Assembly (NCBI RefSeq): GCF_040214835.1
Contig: NZ_CP157874.1
Coordinates: 5,172,501 to 5,236,500 of the forward strand
DNA: 64,000 nt
Reading direction: 5' to 3'
From: Pseudomonas asiatica
Lineage (GTDB): Bacteria > Pseudomonadota > Gammaproteobacteria > Pseudomonadales > Pseudomonadaceae
How positions within the stretch are numbered: position 1 is the stretch's first letter; every line of letters begins with the position of its first letter. The notes beneath the pieces are model-generated. The model ran no database searches and had not been told where the DNA came from. It was given only the letters and a program-made list of their open reading frames with translations. This document shows positions 36,551 through 44,995 of this stretch, in pieces. A program made the position numbers and the translations under genes.

Positions 36551-37173
36551 TCCACCTCCGTGGCGAGGGCGTTGACCGCAGCGGCGGCCATCGCGCTGCC
36601 GCCCAGGCGGCCTTGCATGATCACGAACGGCACGCCACGGCTGTCGGCGGCGAGCATCGCCTTGGACTCGGCGGCACCGACGAAGCCGACCGGGAAGCCG
36701 AGGATCAGTGCTGGTTTCGGGGCGCCGGCGTCGAGCATTTCCAGCAGGTAGAACAGCGCGGTAGGCGCGTTGCCGATCACCACCACACTGCCTTCCAGGT
36801 ACGGTCGCCACAACTCCAGGGCCACGGCGGAACGGGTGTTGCCGGCGTCTTTCGCCAGGCCCGGTACGCTCGGGTCGCGCAGGGTGCAGATGACCTTGTT
36901 GTCGGCGGGCAGGCGGGCGCGGGTAATGCCCTCGGCGACCATGTGCGCATCGCACAGGATCGGCGCGCCGTTCAGCAACGCCTCGCGCCCGGCCCGGCCG
37001 GCGCCTTCGGAGAACTGCAGGCCATCGATGGCGTCGACCATGCCACAGGCGTGGATCACGCGCACGGCGAGCTTTTCGAGGTCTGCGGGGATCCGCTCGA
37101 GTCGGGCTTCCTCGCGGATGATCCGGAAGGAATTGCGATAGATCTCCTGACCATCGCGGATGTAGTCAATCAT
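36547..37173 (-). CDS. cobH: Precorrin-8X methylmutase
   Basis: CobH (208 residues) moves the C11 methyl group to C12, giving hydrogenobyrinate. Typical parts are [16 protein letters not shown], the active-site region [16 protein letters not shown], and [20 protein letters not shown] 37173 lies inside the end of cobG (8-base overlap); in-frame residues upstream of it belong to cobG coding DNA and are not conserved. Confidence 0.95.
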   Translation of the reverse strand: MIDYIRDGQEIYRNSFRIIREEARLERIPADLEKLAVRVIHACGMVDAIDGLQFSEGAGRAGREALLNGAPILCDAHMVAEGITRARLPADNKVICTLRDPSVPGLAKDAGNTRSAVALELWRPYLEGSVVVIGNAPTALFYLLEMLDAGAPKPALILGFPVGFVGAAESKAMLAADSRGVPFVIMQGRLGGSAMAAAAVNALATEVE

Positions 37174-38497
37174 CAAGGTGCTCCGTCGGCAGGTCGAGCA
37201 TGGCGCCTGCTTCATTCAAGGTAAGGTCGGTGGCGCGCAGGGCGCCGAAGCCCGGCAGGCGCGCATCACGCAGGTACAGGTCGTAACGGCCCGGCGCACG
37301 GGCCAGCAGGGTGGCCGGGGCAACATGGGCCATGGCGCAGGATCGGGGGCAACCGGACAAGTGCACGCTACCGGGCACGCCAGGGCCGAGCAGTGCAGCC
37401 AGGGTGACGGCGTCGGCCTTGGTCTCGCCCAGAGCCTTGGCACAGCCACTGGCGCCGGTACAGGCGCTTATGCGTGCCAGTGGCTCATGGTCGTGGCATA
37501 GCAGGCCCAGTGCGGACAATCCGGCCTGGGCGTGATCGATGTGTTGCGCTTGCAGGTTGGTCAGCACCAGGCTTTGCCAGGGGCTCAGGCGCAGGCTGCC
37601 ATCGCCATGTTCACGGGCAACGCGCGCAGCGCCACGCAGCATGGCCGGAGTCAGGCGCCCCTGCGGCGGGGCAACGCCCAAGGCGACGCCCTGCACCTGG
37701 GGCAGAACGCCCAGCCACGAGACGTTGCAGGGTGCACGCCGCCATGCGAGCACGGCGGCATCGCGGCGGATGGCCAGGCCGAGCCCGTCGATGAAATCGG
37801 TTGCCGAACACACCTCGAGCAACTGGCGCATGCGCGACTGTGCCGGGGTGACCAGGTCGAGGAAGCGCTCCAGCACCGCACGCACCAGTGCCAGGCCTTG
37901 TTCCGCCGGCACCGCGCCGAGCACCTGGCCGTTTGCCGGGCAACCCGCCAGGCCGAACGCCAGCCAGGTCTGCTGCTCCAGGCGCAGGGTCGACAGCCAC
38001 AGGTCATGGGGGTGTTCGAGCATGGCCAGGTTTTCGCCGGCATCCAGCTGCACGGCGAACTTGGCCGACAACTGGTGAAAACGCGGGGTGCCTTCCAGCA
38101 GGTCGAGGATCTGCCCGGCCAGCGGCCGAGCGTCCAGCAGCATCGCCGGGTCATGCCCGGCCAGCGGGCTGAGCATCAGGTTGCGCACATCGTCACCGGC
38201 GGCATCACGTGGGCCCAGGCCGGCTGCGAGCAGTGTCTCGACCAGGCCGCGATGCTCGCTGCCGATGCCGCGAATCTGCAGGTTGCCGCGGTTGGTGGCC
38301 TCGATCACGCCACCGGCGAAACGCTCGGCAGCCGCCGCCACTGCGTCGGCCTGGTCGGCCAGCAGCAGGCCGCCCGGCAGCTTGATGCGGCAGATGCCGC
38401 CATCACGGGCACTGACGATGCGCCACAACCCCGGGCAGGCCGAGGGACGGGGCGATACATGGGAGGCATGGGCCTGGGTCAAAGGGGCGTCCGGCAA
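37166..38497 (-). CDS. cobG: Precorrin-3B synthase
   Basis: CobG (443 residues) uses oxygen to make precorrin-3B and is the marker of the aerobic cobalamin route. It belongs to the sulfite/nitrite reductase-like family. The iron-sulfur cysteines are in CTGASGCAKALG and LSGCPRSCAMAH, and two half-domain repeats are visible. No ATG lies before the conserved N-terminus; the best start is TTG 38497, with only a weak ribosome-binding site, so the exact start is uncertain. It is the first gene of the minus-strand cob operon, divergent from cobL. Confidence 0.92.
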   Translation of the reverse strand: MPDAPLTQAHASHVSPRPSACPGLWRIVSARDGGICRIKLPGGLLLADQADAVAAAAERFAGGVIEATNRGNLQIRGIGSEHRGLVETLLAAGLGPRDAAGDDVRNLMLSPLAGHDPAMLLDARPLAGQILDLLEGTPRFHQLSAKFAVQLDAGENLAMLEHPHDLWLSTLRLEQQTWLAFGLAGCPANGQVLGAVPAEQGLALVRAVLERFLDLVTPAQSRMRQLLEVCSATDFIDGLGLAIRRDAAVLAWRRAPCNVSWLGVLPQVQGVALGVAPPQGRLTPAMLRGAARVAREHGDGSLRLSPWQSLVLTNLQAQHIDHAQAGLSALGLLCHDHEPLARISACTGASGCAKALGETKADAVTLAALLGPGVPGSVHLSGCPRSCAMAHVAPATLLARAPGRYDLYLRDARLPGFGALRATDLTLNEAGAMLDLPTEHLDD

Positions 38498-38612
38498 TCT
38501 GTGAAAATGCGCTTGAGTGTAGAAGGCGCGGTATTATGCCTGCTTTGTCCGGCGGCATGAAAAGCCGGTGGTCGAGCATCATCGACGATCGAGTAGAAAT
38601 TCAGGACCGCGT

Positions 38613-38719
38613 CGCCTTCTTCGCGGGCATGCCCGCTCCCACAGGATCACCGCTGCCCTCAACGGCTGCGCTGTACCTGTAGGAGCGGGCGAGCCCGCGA
38701 AGGGGCGCGCAGCGGCCCC
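38613..38719. repeat. REP pair (family A, inverted, diverged) in the cobG-cobL divergent region
   Basis: Copies with GGCATGCC and GGCGAGCC centres. The right copy starts TGTAGGAGC as in family B but has a family A core, so it looks intermediate. The rest of the 243-base gap between cobG and cobL holds no recognisable gene and no B12-box sequence. Confidence 0.82.
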
Positions 38720-38740
38720 AAAAATGGCGGAATGAAATAC

Positions 38741-39952
38741 ATGGCACCCTGGCTGACAGTTGTAGGTATCGGCGAAGACGGCTTCAGCGGCCTGGGCAAG
38801 CAGGCCCGGCGCGCGCTGCTGGGCGCTGCGCGGATCTTCGGCAGCCCGCGCCAGCTGGCCTTGCTGCCACGCTGCGTGGCCGGCGAACGGCTGGGCTGGC
38901 CAAGCCCGTTCTCGCTGGCCCCGGTACTGGCCCTGCGCGGCCAGCCGGTATGCGTGCTGGCCAGCGGCGACCCGATGTTCTACGGCGTCGGCGCCAGCCT
39001 GGCGCGCCAACTGCCCGCCGCTGAAATACGCGTGCTGTCGATGCCCTCCTCCTGCGCCCTGGCCGCAGCCCGCCTGGGCTGGCCACTGCAGGACGTGCAG
39101 GTGGTATCGCTGGTCGCTCGGCCCCTGGCAGCGCTCAATGCCCACCTGCACAGCGGCGTGCGCCTGCTGGTGCTGAGCAACGACGGCGACAGCCCGGCAG
39201 CAATTGCCACGCAGCTGCGCGAGCGGGGCTTCGGGCCAAGCCGCCTGCGGGTCTTCGAACACTTGGGTGGCGTGGACGAACGTGAGTTGGCCGGCACCGC
39301 CCAGGACTGGCCGCACAGCGACGTCGCCGCGCTCAACCTGGTAGCCATCGAGTGCCTGGCCACACCCGAGGCGCCGCGCCTGCACCGGCTGGCCGGGTTG
39401 CCGGACAGCGCCTTCCGGCATGACGGCCAGCTGACCAAACGCGATGTCCGCGCCATCACCCTGGCCCGCCTGGCACCACAGCCCGGCGAGTTGCTGTGGG
39501 ACGTGGGTGCCGGCTGCGGCTCGATCGGCATCGAATGGATGCGCGCCCACCCGGCCTGCCGCGCCTTGGCCATCGAGGCCGACGAAGGCCGCCTGGGCTT
39601 CATCGAACACAACCGTGATGCGCTGGGTGTACCCGGCCTGCAACTGGTCCGGGGCAAGGCACCGGCGGCGCTGGAGGGCCTGGAGCAACCGGATGCTGTC
39701 TTCATCGGTGGCGGCGTCACCCGCGAAGGTGTGCTTGACCTGTGCTGGGCAAACCTGCGCCCCGGCGGCCGGCTGGTAGCCAATGCGGTGACCCTGCAAA
39801 GCGAACTGGCCCTGGCGCATTTCCGTGAACGCCATGGCGGCGAGCTGACCCGCATCCATGTCGCCCATGCCCAGCCATTGGGCGCGTTCGACACTTGGCG
39901 CCAGGCGCTGCCGATCACCTTGCTGGACGTGGTGAAACCCGCCGATGCGTGA
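38741..39952 (+). CDS. cobL: Precorrin-6Y C5,15-methyltransferase (decarboxylating)
   Basis: CobL (403 residues) fuses a CbiE-type methylase (about 1-205; [35 protein letters not shown]) to a CbiT-type methylase (about 240-403; [32 protein letters not shown]). Together they methylate C5 and C15 and remove a carboxyl group. ATG 38741 is preferred to ATG 38732 because the CGGA ribosome-binding sequence touches the first ATG but is well spaced from the second. The gene overlaps cbiD by 8 bases. Confidence 0.94.
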   Translation: MAPWLTVVGIGEDGFSGLGKQARRALLGAARIFGSPRQLALLPRCVAGERLGWPSPFSLAPVLALRGQPVCVLASGDPMFYGVGASLARQLPAAEIRVLSMPSSCALAAARLGWPLQDVQVVSLVARPLAALNAHLHSGVRLLVLSNDGDSPAAIATQLRERGFGPSRLRVFEHLGGVDERELAGTAQDWPHSDVAALNLVAIECLATPEAPRLHRLAGLPDSAFRHDGQLTKRDVRAITLARLAPQPGELLWDVGAGCGSIGIEWMRAHPACRALAIEADEGRLGFIEHNRDALGVPGLQLVRGKAPAALEGLEQPDAVFIGGGVTREGVLDLCWANLRPGGRLVANAVTLQSELALAHFRERHGGELTRIHVAHAQPLGAFDTWRQALPITLLDVVKPADA

Positions 39953-41039
39953 AGAAACCCGCGAACAGCCCGCCCCCCTGCGCAGCGGCCTGACCACCGG
40001 CAGCTGCGCCACCGCCACCAGCCTGGCGGCAGCACGCTTGCTGCTCGGTGGCGAGAGCAACGACGCCGTCAGCATAACCCTGCCCAAAGGCAAGGTGGTG
40101 CAGATGCGCCTGGAGTTCTGCCGCCTCACCGGCCAAGGTGCCGAAGCGGGCACGCTCAAGGACGCCGGCGACGACCCGGACGTGACCCATGGCGCCCTGC
40201 TCTATAGCCAGGTGCGCCTGCTGGCCGAACCGGGCATCCGTTTTGTCGCCGGCACCGGCGTCGGCACCGTGACCCGCCCGGGGCTGGTGCTGGCGGTGGG
40301 TGAGCCGGCCATCAACCCGGTGCCACGGCGCATGATCAGCGAACACCTGCAACGCCTGGCGGACGAATGCAGCTACTCCGGTGGCTTCGAGGTCACGGTC
40401 AATGTGCAGGGCGGCGAGCAACTGGCCCTGAAGACCATGAACCCGCGCCTGGGCATTCTCGGCGGGCTGTCGATCCTCGGCACCAGCGGCATCGTGCGGC
40501 CGTTTTCCTGCGCGGCCTACATCGCCTCGATCCACCAGGGCATCGACGTCGCCCACACCAACGGCTACACGCATATCGCCGCATGCACCGGCAACGCCAG
40601 CGAAGACACCATGCGCCGCGTCTATGGCCTGCCGGAAATAGCCCTGATCGAAATGGGCGACTTCGTCGGTGCGGTGCTCAAGCACCTGCGCAAGGTGCCG
40701 GTGCCACGCCTGACCCTGTGCGGCGGTTTCGGCAAGATCAGCAAACTGGCTGCCGGGCACATGGACCTGCATAGCCGCCACTCCAGCATCGACCTGCCGC
40801 AACTGGCCGGCTGGGCAGCGGACATCGGCGCCGACGAGGCGCTGCAAGCATCGATCATTACTGCCAACACCAGCCAGCAGGCCCTGGCACTGGCCCATGC
40901 AGCCGGCATCCCCTTGGGTGACGCGGTGTGCGCCCACGCCCTGGCCTTCGCCCGCAGCGTGGTGCCAGCGCAGGTGCAGGTGGAAGTGTTCGCCATCGAC
41001 CGCCAGGGTGGCATCGTCGGCCGGGCGGGTGTGCAATGA
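39945..41039 (+). CDS. cbiD: Cobalt-precorrin-5B C1-methyltransferase
   Basis: CbiD (364 residues) methylates C1 in the anaerobic route. Here it stands in an otherwise aerobic gene set, where it is thought to replace CobF. Markers are [19 protein letters not shown] near the N-terminus and [19 protein letters not shown]. It overlaps cobL by 8 bases and cobK by 4 (ATGA). Confidence 0.94.
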   Translation: MREETREQPAPLRSGLTTGSCATATSLAAARLLLGGESNDAVSITLPKGKVVQMRLEFCRLTGQGAEAGTLKDAGDDPDVTHGALLYSQVRLLAEPGIRFVAGTGVGTVTRPGLVLAVGEPAINPVPRRMISEHLQRLADECSYSGGFEVTVNVQGGEQLALKTMNPRLGILGGLSILGTSGIVRPFSCAAYIASIHQGIDVAHTNGYTHIAACTGNASEDTMRRVYGLPEIALIEMGDFVGAVLKHLRKVPVPRLTLCGGFGKISKLAAGHMDLHSRHSSIDLPQLAGWAADIGADEALQASIITANTSQQALALAHAAGIPLGDAVCAHALAFARSVVPAQVQVEVFAIDRQGGIVGRAGVQ

Positions 41040-41761
41040 ACGGGCGCATCCTGCTGCTGGGCGGCGTCACTGAAGCCCTGGCCATCGCTCGCCGCCTGGG
41101 CCCGCAGCACGTCTACAGCCTGGCAGGCATCGGCCGGGTGCCGCAGGACCTGCAATGCCAGGTTCGGGTCGGCGGCTTTGGCGGTGCCGAAGGGCTGGCC
41201 AGCTACCTGCACGAGGCAGGCATCACGTTGCTGATCGATGCTACCCATCCCTATGCCGCACAGATCAGCCGCAATGCGGCCAACGCCGCACGCATGGCCG
41301 GTATCCCGTGCTGGGCCTTGCGCCGCCCGGCCTGGCAGGCGCAAACGGGGGACGACTGGCGCGAGGTCGAGGACTGGGCGGGGTTGATCGAGGCACTCAA
41401 GCCGTTTCGCAGGCCATTGTTCACACTGGGGCGTGAGCCGCTGCAACATCTGGACGAGATACCGCCGGAGCAGTTCTGGACCTTGCGTGCGCTGGAGGCG
41501 TGCCCTGGCAATGATCGCTGCGAAGTGATTGGCGCGCGCGGGCCGTTCCATATCGAGGATGAGCGGGCGTTGTTCCAGCGCCGCAAGATCGATGTACTGA
41601 TCAGCAAGAACAGCGGCAGCGTGGCGACCGAACCGAAGCTGGAAGTGGCGCGGGAGCTGGGGATACCCGTGCTGATCCTGAAGCGACCGGCTTTGCCGGA
41701 TGTGGACCGGGCATTCGACTCGCCAGCCGACCTGGCTGCGGCACTCGACCTGCGCGGATAA
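41036..41761 (+). CDS. cobK: Precorrin-6A reductase
   Basis: CobK (241 residues) reduces precorrin-6A with NADPH. The N-terminal [17 protein letters not shown] and the conserved [18 protein letters not shown] identify it; the C-terminal [19 protein letters not shown] is also typical. ATG 41036 forms an ATGA overlap with cbiD. It ends the plus-strand cob operon and is followed by a REP pair. Confidence 0.95.
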   Translation: MNGRILLLGGVTEALAIARRLGPQHVYSLAGIGRVPQDLQCQVRVGGFGGAEGLASYLHEAGITLLIDATHPYAAQISRNAANAARMAGIPCWALRRPAWQAQTGDDWREVEDWAGLIEALKPFRRPLFTLGREPLQHLDEIPPEQFWTLRALEACPGNDRCEVIGARGPFHIEDERALFQRRKIDVLISKNSGSVATEPKLEVARELGIPVLILKRPALPDVDRAFDSPADLAAALDLRG

Positions 41762-41788
41762 CAAATTCCGAAAGCGCACCGCAGATCC

Positions 41789-41876
41789 CTGTGGGAGCGG
41801 GTTTACCCGCGAAGAAATCAACGCTGTGCATGGCACCGGCTTCGCCGGTGTTCGCGGGTGAACCCGCTCCCACAGG
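41789..41876. repeat. REP pair (family A, inverted)
   Basis: Inverted copies with a CACCGGCTTCGCCGGTG spacer hairpin, as in the pair after holA. Confidence 0.9.
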
Positions 41877-42014
41877 GGACGCGGCAACTTTCATGTATTT
41901 GCACAAGATAGTTGCTCCTACAGCCATTTCGGACTTTTCTTGCAAACCATGAAGTGGCCATGTGCCGCACTGCTACCTTAAACTCGGCACTCCCTCCCGG
42001 AAGGCGCTACCCAT

Positions 42015-42452
42015 ATGGAAATGCAATGGTGGATCTGGCTGGTCTTCGGCATCGCGCTGATCCTGCTCGAACTGGTCCTGCCGACGTTTTTCATCCTCTG
42101 GTTCGGCATCGGCGCCGTGCTGGTGTCGCTCATTTCGCTGGCCGCCCCCAGCCTGCAACTGGACATGCAGGTGCTGCTGTGGGTGCTGATGTCGTCAGTT
42201 ACCACGGCACTGTGGTTCAAGCTGTTCCGGCGCAAGCAACCAGACGTGCGCTGGACCGCCGAAAGCGTGATCGGTGAAGTAGGGCTGCTGACTGCTGGTG
42301 TTTCGGAGTTCCAGAAAGGCCGTGTGCGCTTCCAGAAGCCTATCCTCGGCAGCGAGGAATGGACCTGCGTCGCCAACAGCGAGATCGCGGCCGGCGAGCG
42401 GGTACGCCTGACCGCCATCGAAGGGAACACCGCCCGGGTCATCCGGGCCTGA
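42015..42452 (+). CDS. NfeD family membrane protein
   Basis: A 145-residue short NfeD protein. It has two or three membrane helices (WWIWLVFGIALILLELVL, FFILWFGIGAVLVSLIS, MQVLLWVLMSSVTTALWF) and a C-terminal OB-fold domain (about 80-145, GEVGLLTAGVSEFQKGRVRF). NfeD proteins pair with stomatin-like proteins in membrane microdomains; the partner gene starts 26 bases downstream. Confidence 0.9.
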   Translation: MEMQWWIWLVFGIALILLELVLPTFFILWFGIGAVLVSLISLAAPSLQLDMQVLLWVLMSSVTTALWFKLFRRKQPDVRWTAESVIGEVGLLTAGVSEFQKGRVRFQKPILGSEEWTCVANSEIAAGERVRLTAIEGNTARVIRA

Positions 42453-42478
42453 ATCCGCACTAAAAGGAATTTCGCATC

Positions 42479-43333
42479 ATGACCAGCCTCATCGTCGTCG
42501 TCGCCATCGCCCTGTTCGTCCTGATCACCGTGTTCAAGGGGGTGCGCATCGTGCCCCAGGGCGAGGAATGGGTCGTCGAGCGCCTGGGCCGCTACCAAAG
42601 CACCCTCAAGCCCGGCCTGAACATCGTCATCCCGTACATGGACGTGGTCGCCTACCGCCTGCCGACCAAGGACATCATCCTCGATGTGCAGCAGCAGGAA
42701 ATCATCACCCGGGACAACGCGGTGATCGTCGCCAACGCCCTGTGCTTCGCCAAGGTGGTCGACCCGCAGAAGGCCTCCTATGGCGTGCAGGACTTCTCGT
42801 TCGCCGTCACCAGCCTGACCATGACCTCGCTGCGCGCCATCGTCGGCGCCATGGACCTGGACGAAGCGCTGTCCAGCCGCGAGCAGATCAAGGCACGCCT
42901 GCGCGAGGCGATGTCCGAGCAGACCGAAGACTGGGGCGTGACCGTACGCTCGGTGGAAATCCAGGACATCAAGCCCTCGGAGAACATGCAACTGGCCATG
43001 GAGCGCCAGGCGGCAGCAGAGCGTGAGCGCAAGGCCGACGTGACCCGAGCCGAAGGGGCCAAGCAGGCGGCGATCCTGGAAGCAGAAGCACGCTTGCAGG
43101 CTGCCAGGCTGGATGCCGAAGCGCAGATCAGCCTGGCCGAGGCCTCGGCGCGGGCGATTACGCTGGTCAAGGACGCGGTCGGCAACGAGACCGTGCCGGC
43201 GATGTACCTGCTGGGCGAGCGCTATGTGGGGGCGATGGAGAACCTGGCGGGCAGCAGCAATGCCAAGGTGGTGGTGCTGCCGGCGGACCTGCAGGAGACC
43301 GTGCGTGGGCTGATGGGCCGCAACAAGGCTTGA
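42479..43333 (+). CDS. qmcA: SPFH/stomatin-like (Band 7) protein, QmcA-type
   Basis: A 284-residue protein with one N-terminal membrane helix, an SPFH domain (VPQGEEWVVERLGRYQSTL, LPTKDIILDVQQQEIITRDN) and a coiled-coil tail rich in Ala, Glu, Lys and Arg (about 180-235). It forms oligomeric scaffolds in the inner membrane. The pairing with NfeD is widely conserved. The symbol follows the E. coli homologue and is by similarity only. Confidence 0.88.
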   Translation: MTSLIVVVAIALFVLITVFKGVRIVPQGEEWVVERLGRYQSTLKPGLNIVIPYMDVVAYRLPTKDIILDVQQQEIITRDNAVIVANALCFAKVVDPQKASYGVQDFSFAVTSLTMTSLRAIVGAMDLDEALSSREQIKARLREAMSEQTEDWGVTVRSVEIQDIKPSENMQLAMERQAAAERERKADVTRAEGAKQAAILEAEARLQAARLDAEAQISLAEASARAITLVKDAVGNETVPAMYLLGERYVGAMENLAGSSNAKVVVLPADLQETVRGLMGRNKA

Positions 43334-43339
43334 TAATGC

Positions 43340-43442
43340 TGGGGGCGCTTTGCGCCCCATCGCGACACAAGGCCGCTCCTACAGGTTACCCGCTGCCCCT
43401 GGGCCGGTGATAATCCTGTGGGAGCGGGCGTGCCCGCGAAGC
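43340..43442. repeat. Mixed REP locus: one family B and one family A copy
   Basis: A family B copy with its GGGGGCGC-TTT-GCGCCCC companion hairpin (43340-43382) is followed by a single family A copy (about 43415-43442). This is the only locus here that joins the two types instead of pairing like with like. Confidence 0.85.
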
Positions 43443-43549
43443 AGGCGACACCGCTTCAACAGCATGCCTGCGTCACTTCACCGCACCCCGCCATTTTTAC
43501 CTATACTCCGCCTTACAATACCCACCACGATTCCTGACCGGATCTCTCC

Positions 43550-43939
43550 ATGCCCCCACGTCGGCACATCGCCTGGATAGCCTGCCTTGCAGTGCTGTTC
43601 AACCTGCTGGCCATGCCGCTGTCTTCCGCCGCGCCCAAGGGCCCGGCCGAGCAGCTGCTGTGGGGGGCCTTCTGTTCCAGCATGGCCAACAAGGCCAAGG
43701 TCGACGTCCAGGCCCTGGCCAAGATCGACCTCGGCCCGCAAACCGACGACAGCGCCAGCATGATGAATTGCTGGTGCTGCTCCGGTGCCGCGCCACTGCT
43801 GGCCCTGCCCGGTTACCCGCCGCAGCTGCACAACCCGCCGATACTGCTCGCCGGCCTGCTGCCGCCACCCGCCGACTACCACGCCACGCCGCGCCAACTC
43901 TGGCCGGCGCTCAATCCCCGTGCCTCTCCGCTGGCCTGA
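43550..43939 (+). CDS. DUF2946 domain protein (copper-locus protein 1)
   Basis: A 129-residue protein with an N-terminal membrane/signal segment (IAWIACLAVLFNLLAMPLSSA) and a cysteine cluster MMNCWCCSGAAPLL. It fits the DUF2946 family, whose members sit beside copper chaperones and TonB-dependent copper receptors. The cysteines could bind copper; that is inference. It heads the copper locus, 48 bases before the PCuAC gene. A TATACT near 43502 may be part of a promoter, without a good -35. Confidence 0.8.
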   Translation: MPPRRHIAWIACLAVLFNLLAMPLSSAAPKGPAEQLLWGAFCSSMANKAKVDVQALAKIDLGPQTDDSASMMNCWCCSGAAPLLALPGYPPQLHNPPILLAGLLPPPADYHATPRQLWPALNPRASPLA

Positions 43940-43986
43940 GTTCTTCACGCTGTCTGCCTGAACCTGAACAGAAACGGAGATTCACC

Positions 43987-44472
43987 ATGCTCAAGCACGC
44001 CCTCGTCATGGCCGCCCTGCTGCTGCCCGGCGCCTTTGCCAATGCCCACGAATACAGCGTGGGTGACCTGCACATCGCCCACCCCTGGTCACTGCAGCTG
44101 CCCCCCAACGCCCCCAACGTCGCGGCGTATTTCGTGGTGCACAACAATGGCCAGGCCGACGACCGCCTGCTCGGTGTCGACAGCCCCATCAGCGATGACG
44201 CACAACTGCACGAGCATGCCATGAGCGCCAGCGGTGCCATGAAGATGCAGCAGGTGCCCAGCGTGGTGGTGCCCGCAGGCAAGGACCTGACCTTCGCCCC
44301 CAGCGCCTACCATGTGATGCTGATGCAGCCCAAGGACCGCAGCCTGCTCAGCGACGGCAAGCGCTTCCCGTTGACCCTGCACTTCGAAAAGGCCGGCGAT
44401 ATCACCGTCGATGTGGCCGTGCAGAAGCAGGCGCCGACGGACCAGCCGCAAGCCCACGAACACGCGCACTGA
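43987..44472 (+). CDS. Periplasmic copper chaperone PCu(A)C
   Basis: A 161-residue secreted protein (signal ending AFANA|H) of the PCuAC family, which binds Cu(I) in the periplasm and delivers it to cytochrome oxidase or other targets. Ligand residues fit the family pattern: H75/H77 and M79 in HEHAM, M87, and H109-x-M111 in YHVMLM, with 21 residues between M87 and H109. The tail HEHAH may be an extra metal site. It lies between two DUF2946 genes, with GGAGA upstream of ATG 43987. Confidence 0.9.
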   Translation: MLKHALVMAALLLPGAFANAHEYSVGDLHIAHPWSLQLPPNAPNVAAYFVVHNNGQADDRLLGVDSPISDDAQLHEHAMSASGAMKMQQVPSVVVPAGKDLTFAPSAYHVMLMQPKDRSLLSDGKRFPLTLHFEKAGDITVDVAVQKQAPTDQPQAHEHAH

Positions 44473-44495
44473 TCACTCGCTGAAAGGCACTCGCC

Positions 44496-44927
44496 ATGAG
44501 CCTGCCGCGCAACAGCATCAGCCGTACCACCCGCCCTGACCGCAGGCGCGCCGGTGGCGGATGGCTGAGCCTGTTCGCCATGTGGATGATCTTCATCGGC
44601 CCGCTGATTTCCCAGTCGATGCCGATGGACCACCACGCCGGCATGAGCATGCCGATGAACATGCCGATGGCCACCGCCCATCAGCATGGCGGCGACCCCC
44701 ATCACGGCCAGGCTGGCGATGGCCAGCTGCATGTGATGTGGGAAAAGTGCGGTTACTGCAGCCTGTTGTTCAACTGCCCGGCCCTGCCCCAGGCCCTCAG
44801 CCCGCTCAGTGCCGGCAGCGTCGTACCCACCACCCACCTGTTCGCACCCACGCGCCAGGGCCATGCCCGGCAGGCTGTATTCCCCGGCGCGCGCAGCCGC
44901 GCCCCACCTTCCTCGATCAACGTCTGA
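44496..44927 (+). CDS. DUF2946 domain protein (copper-locus protein 2, Met/His-rich)
   Basis: A 143-residue protein with one N-terminal membrane segment (WLSLFAMWMIFIGPLISQ). A striking Met/His-rich stretch follows, with HHAGMSMPMNMPMATAHQHG and DPHHG parts, then a cysteine motif KCGYCSLLFNCP. Such clusters bind Cu(I) or Cu(II) in periplasmic copper proteins. It is similar in design to the protein at 43550-43939. Function beyond probable copper handling is unknown. Confidence 0.8.
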   Translation: MSLPRNSISRTTRPDRRRAGGGWLSLFAMWMIFIGPLISQSMPMDHHAGMSMPMNMPMATAHQHGGDPHHGQAGDGQLHVMWEKCGYCSLLFNCPALPQALSPLSAGSVVPTTHLFAPTRQGHARQAVFPGARSRAPPSSINV

Positions 44928-44995
44928 ACCCACATTTTTTGCGCACGGAGCCAGGAGGCTTCGCGCTGACTCATGACTGATCGACTGGAATCATT

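Noticed and set aside
38498..38740. A possible cobalamin riboswitch between the divergent cobG and cobL genes
   Set aside because: No B12-box-like GCCACTG or conserved riboswitch stems could be found on either strand; the gap is mainly a REP pair.
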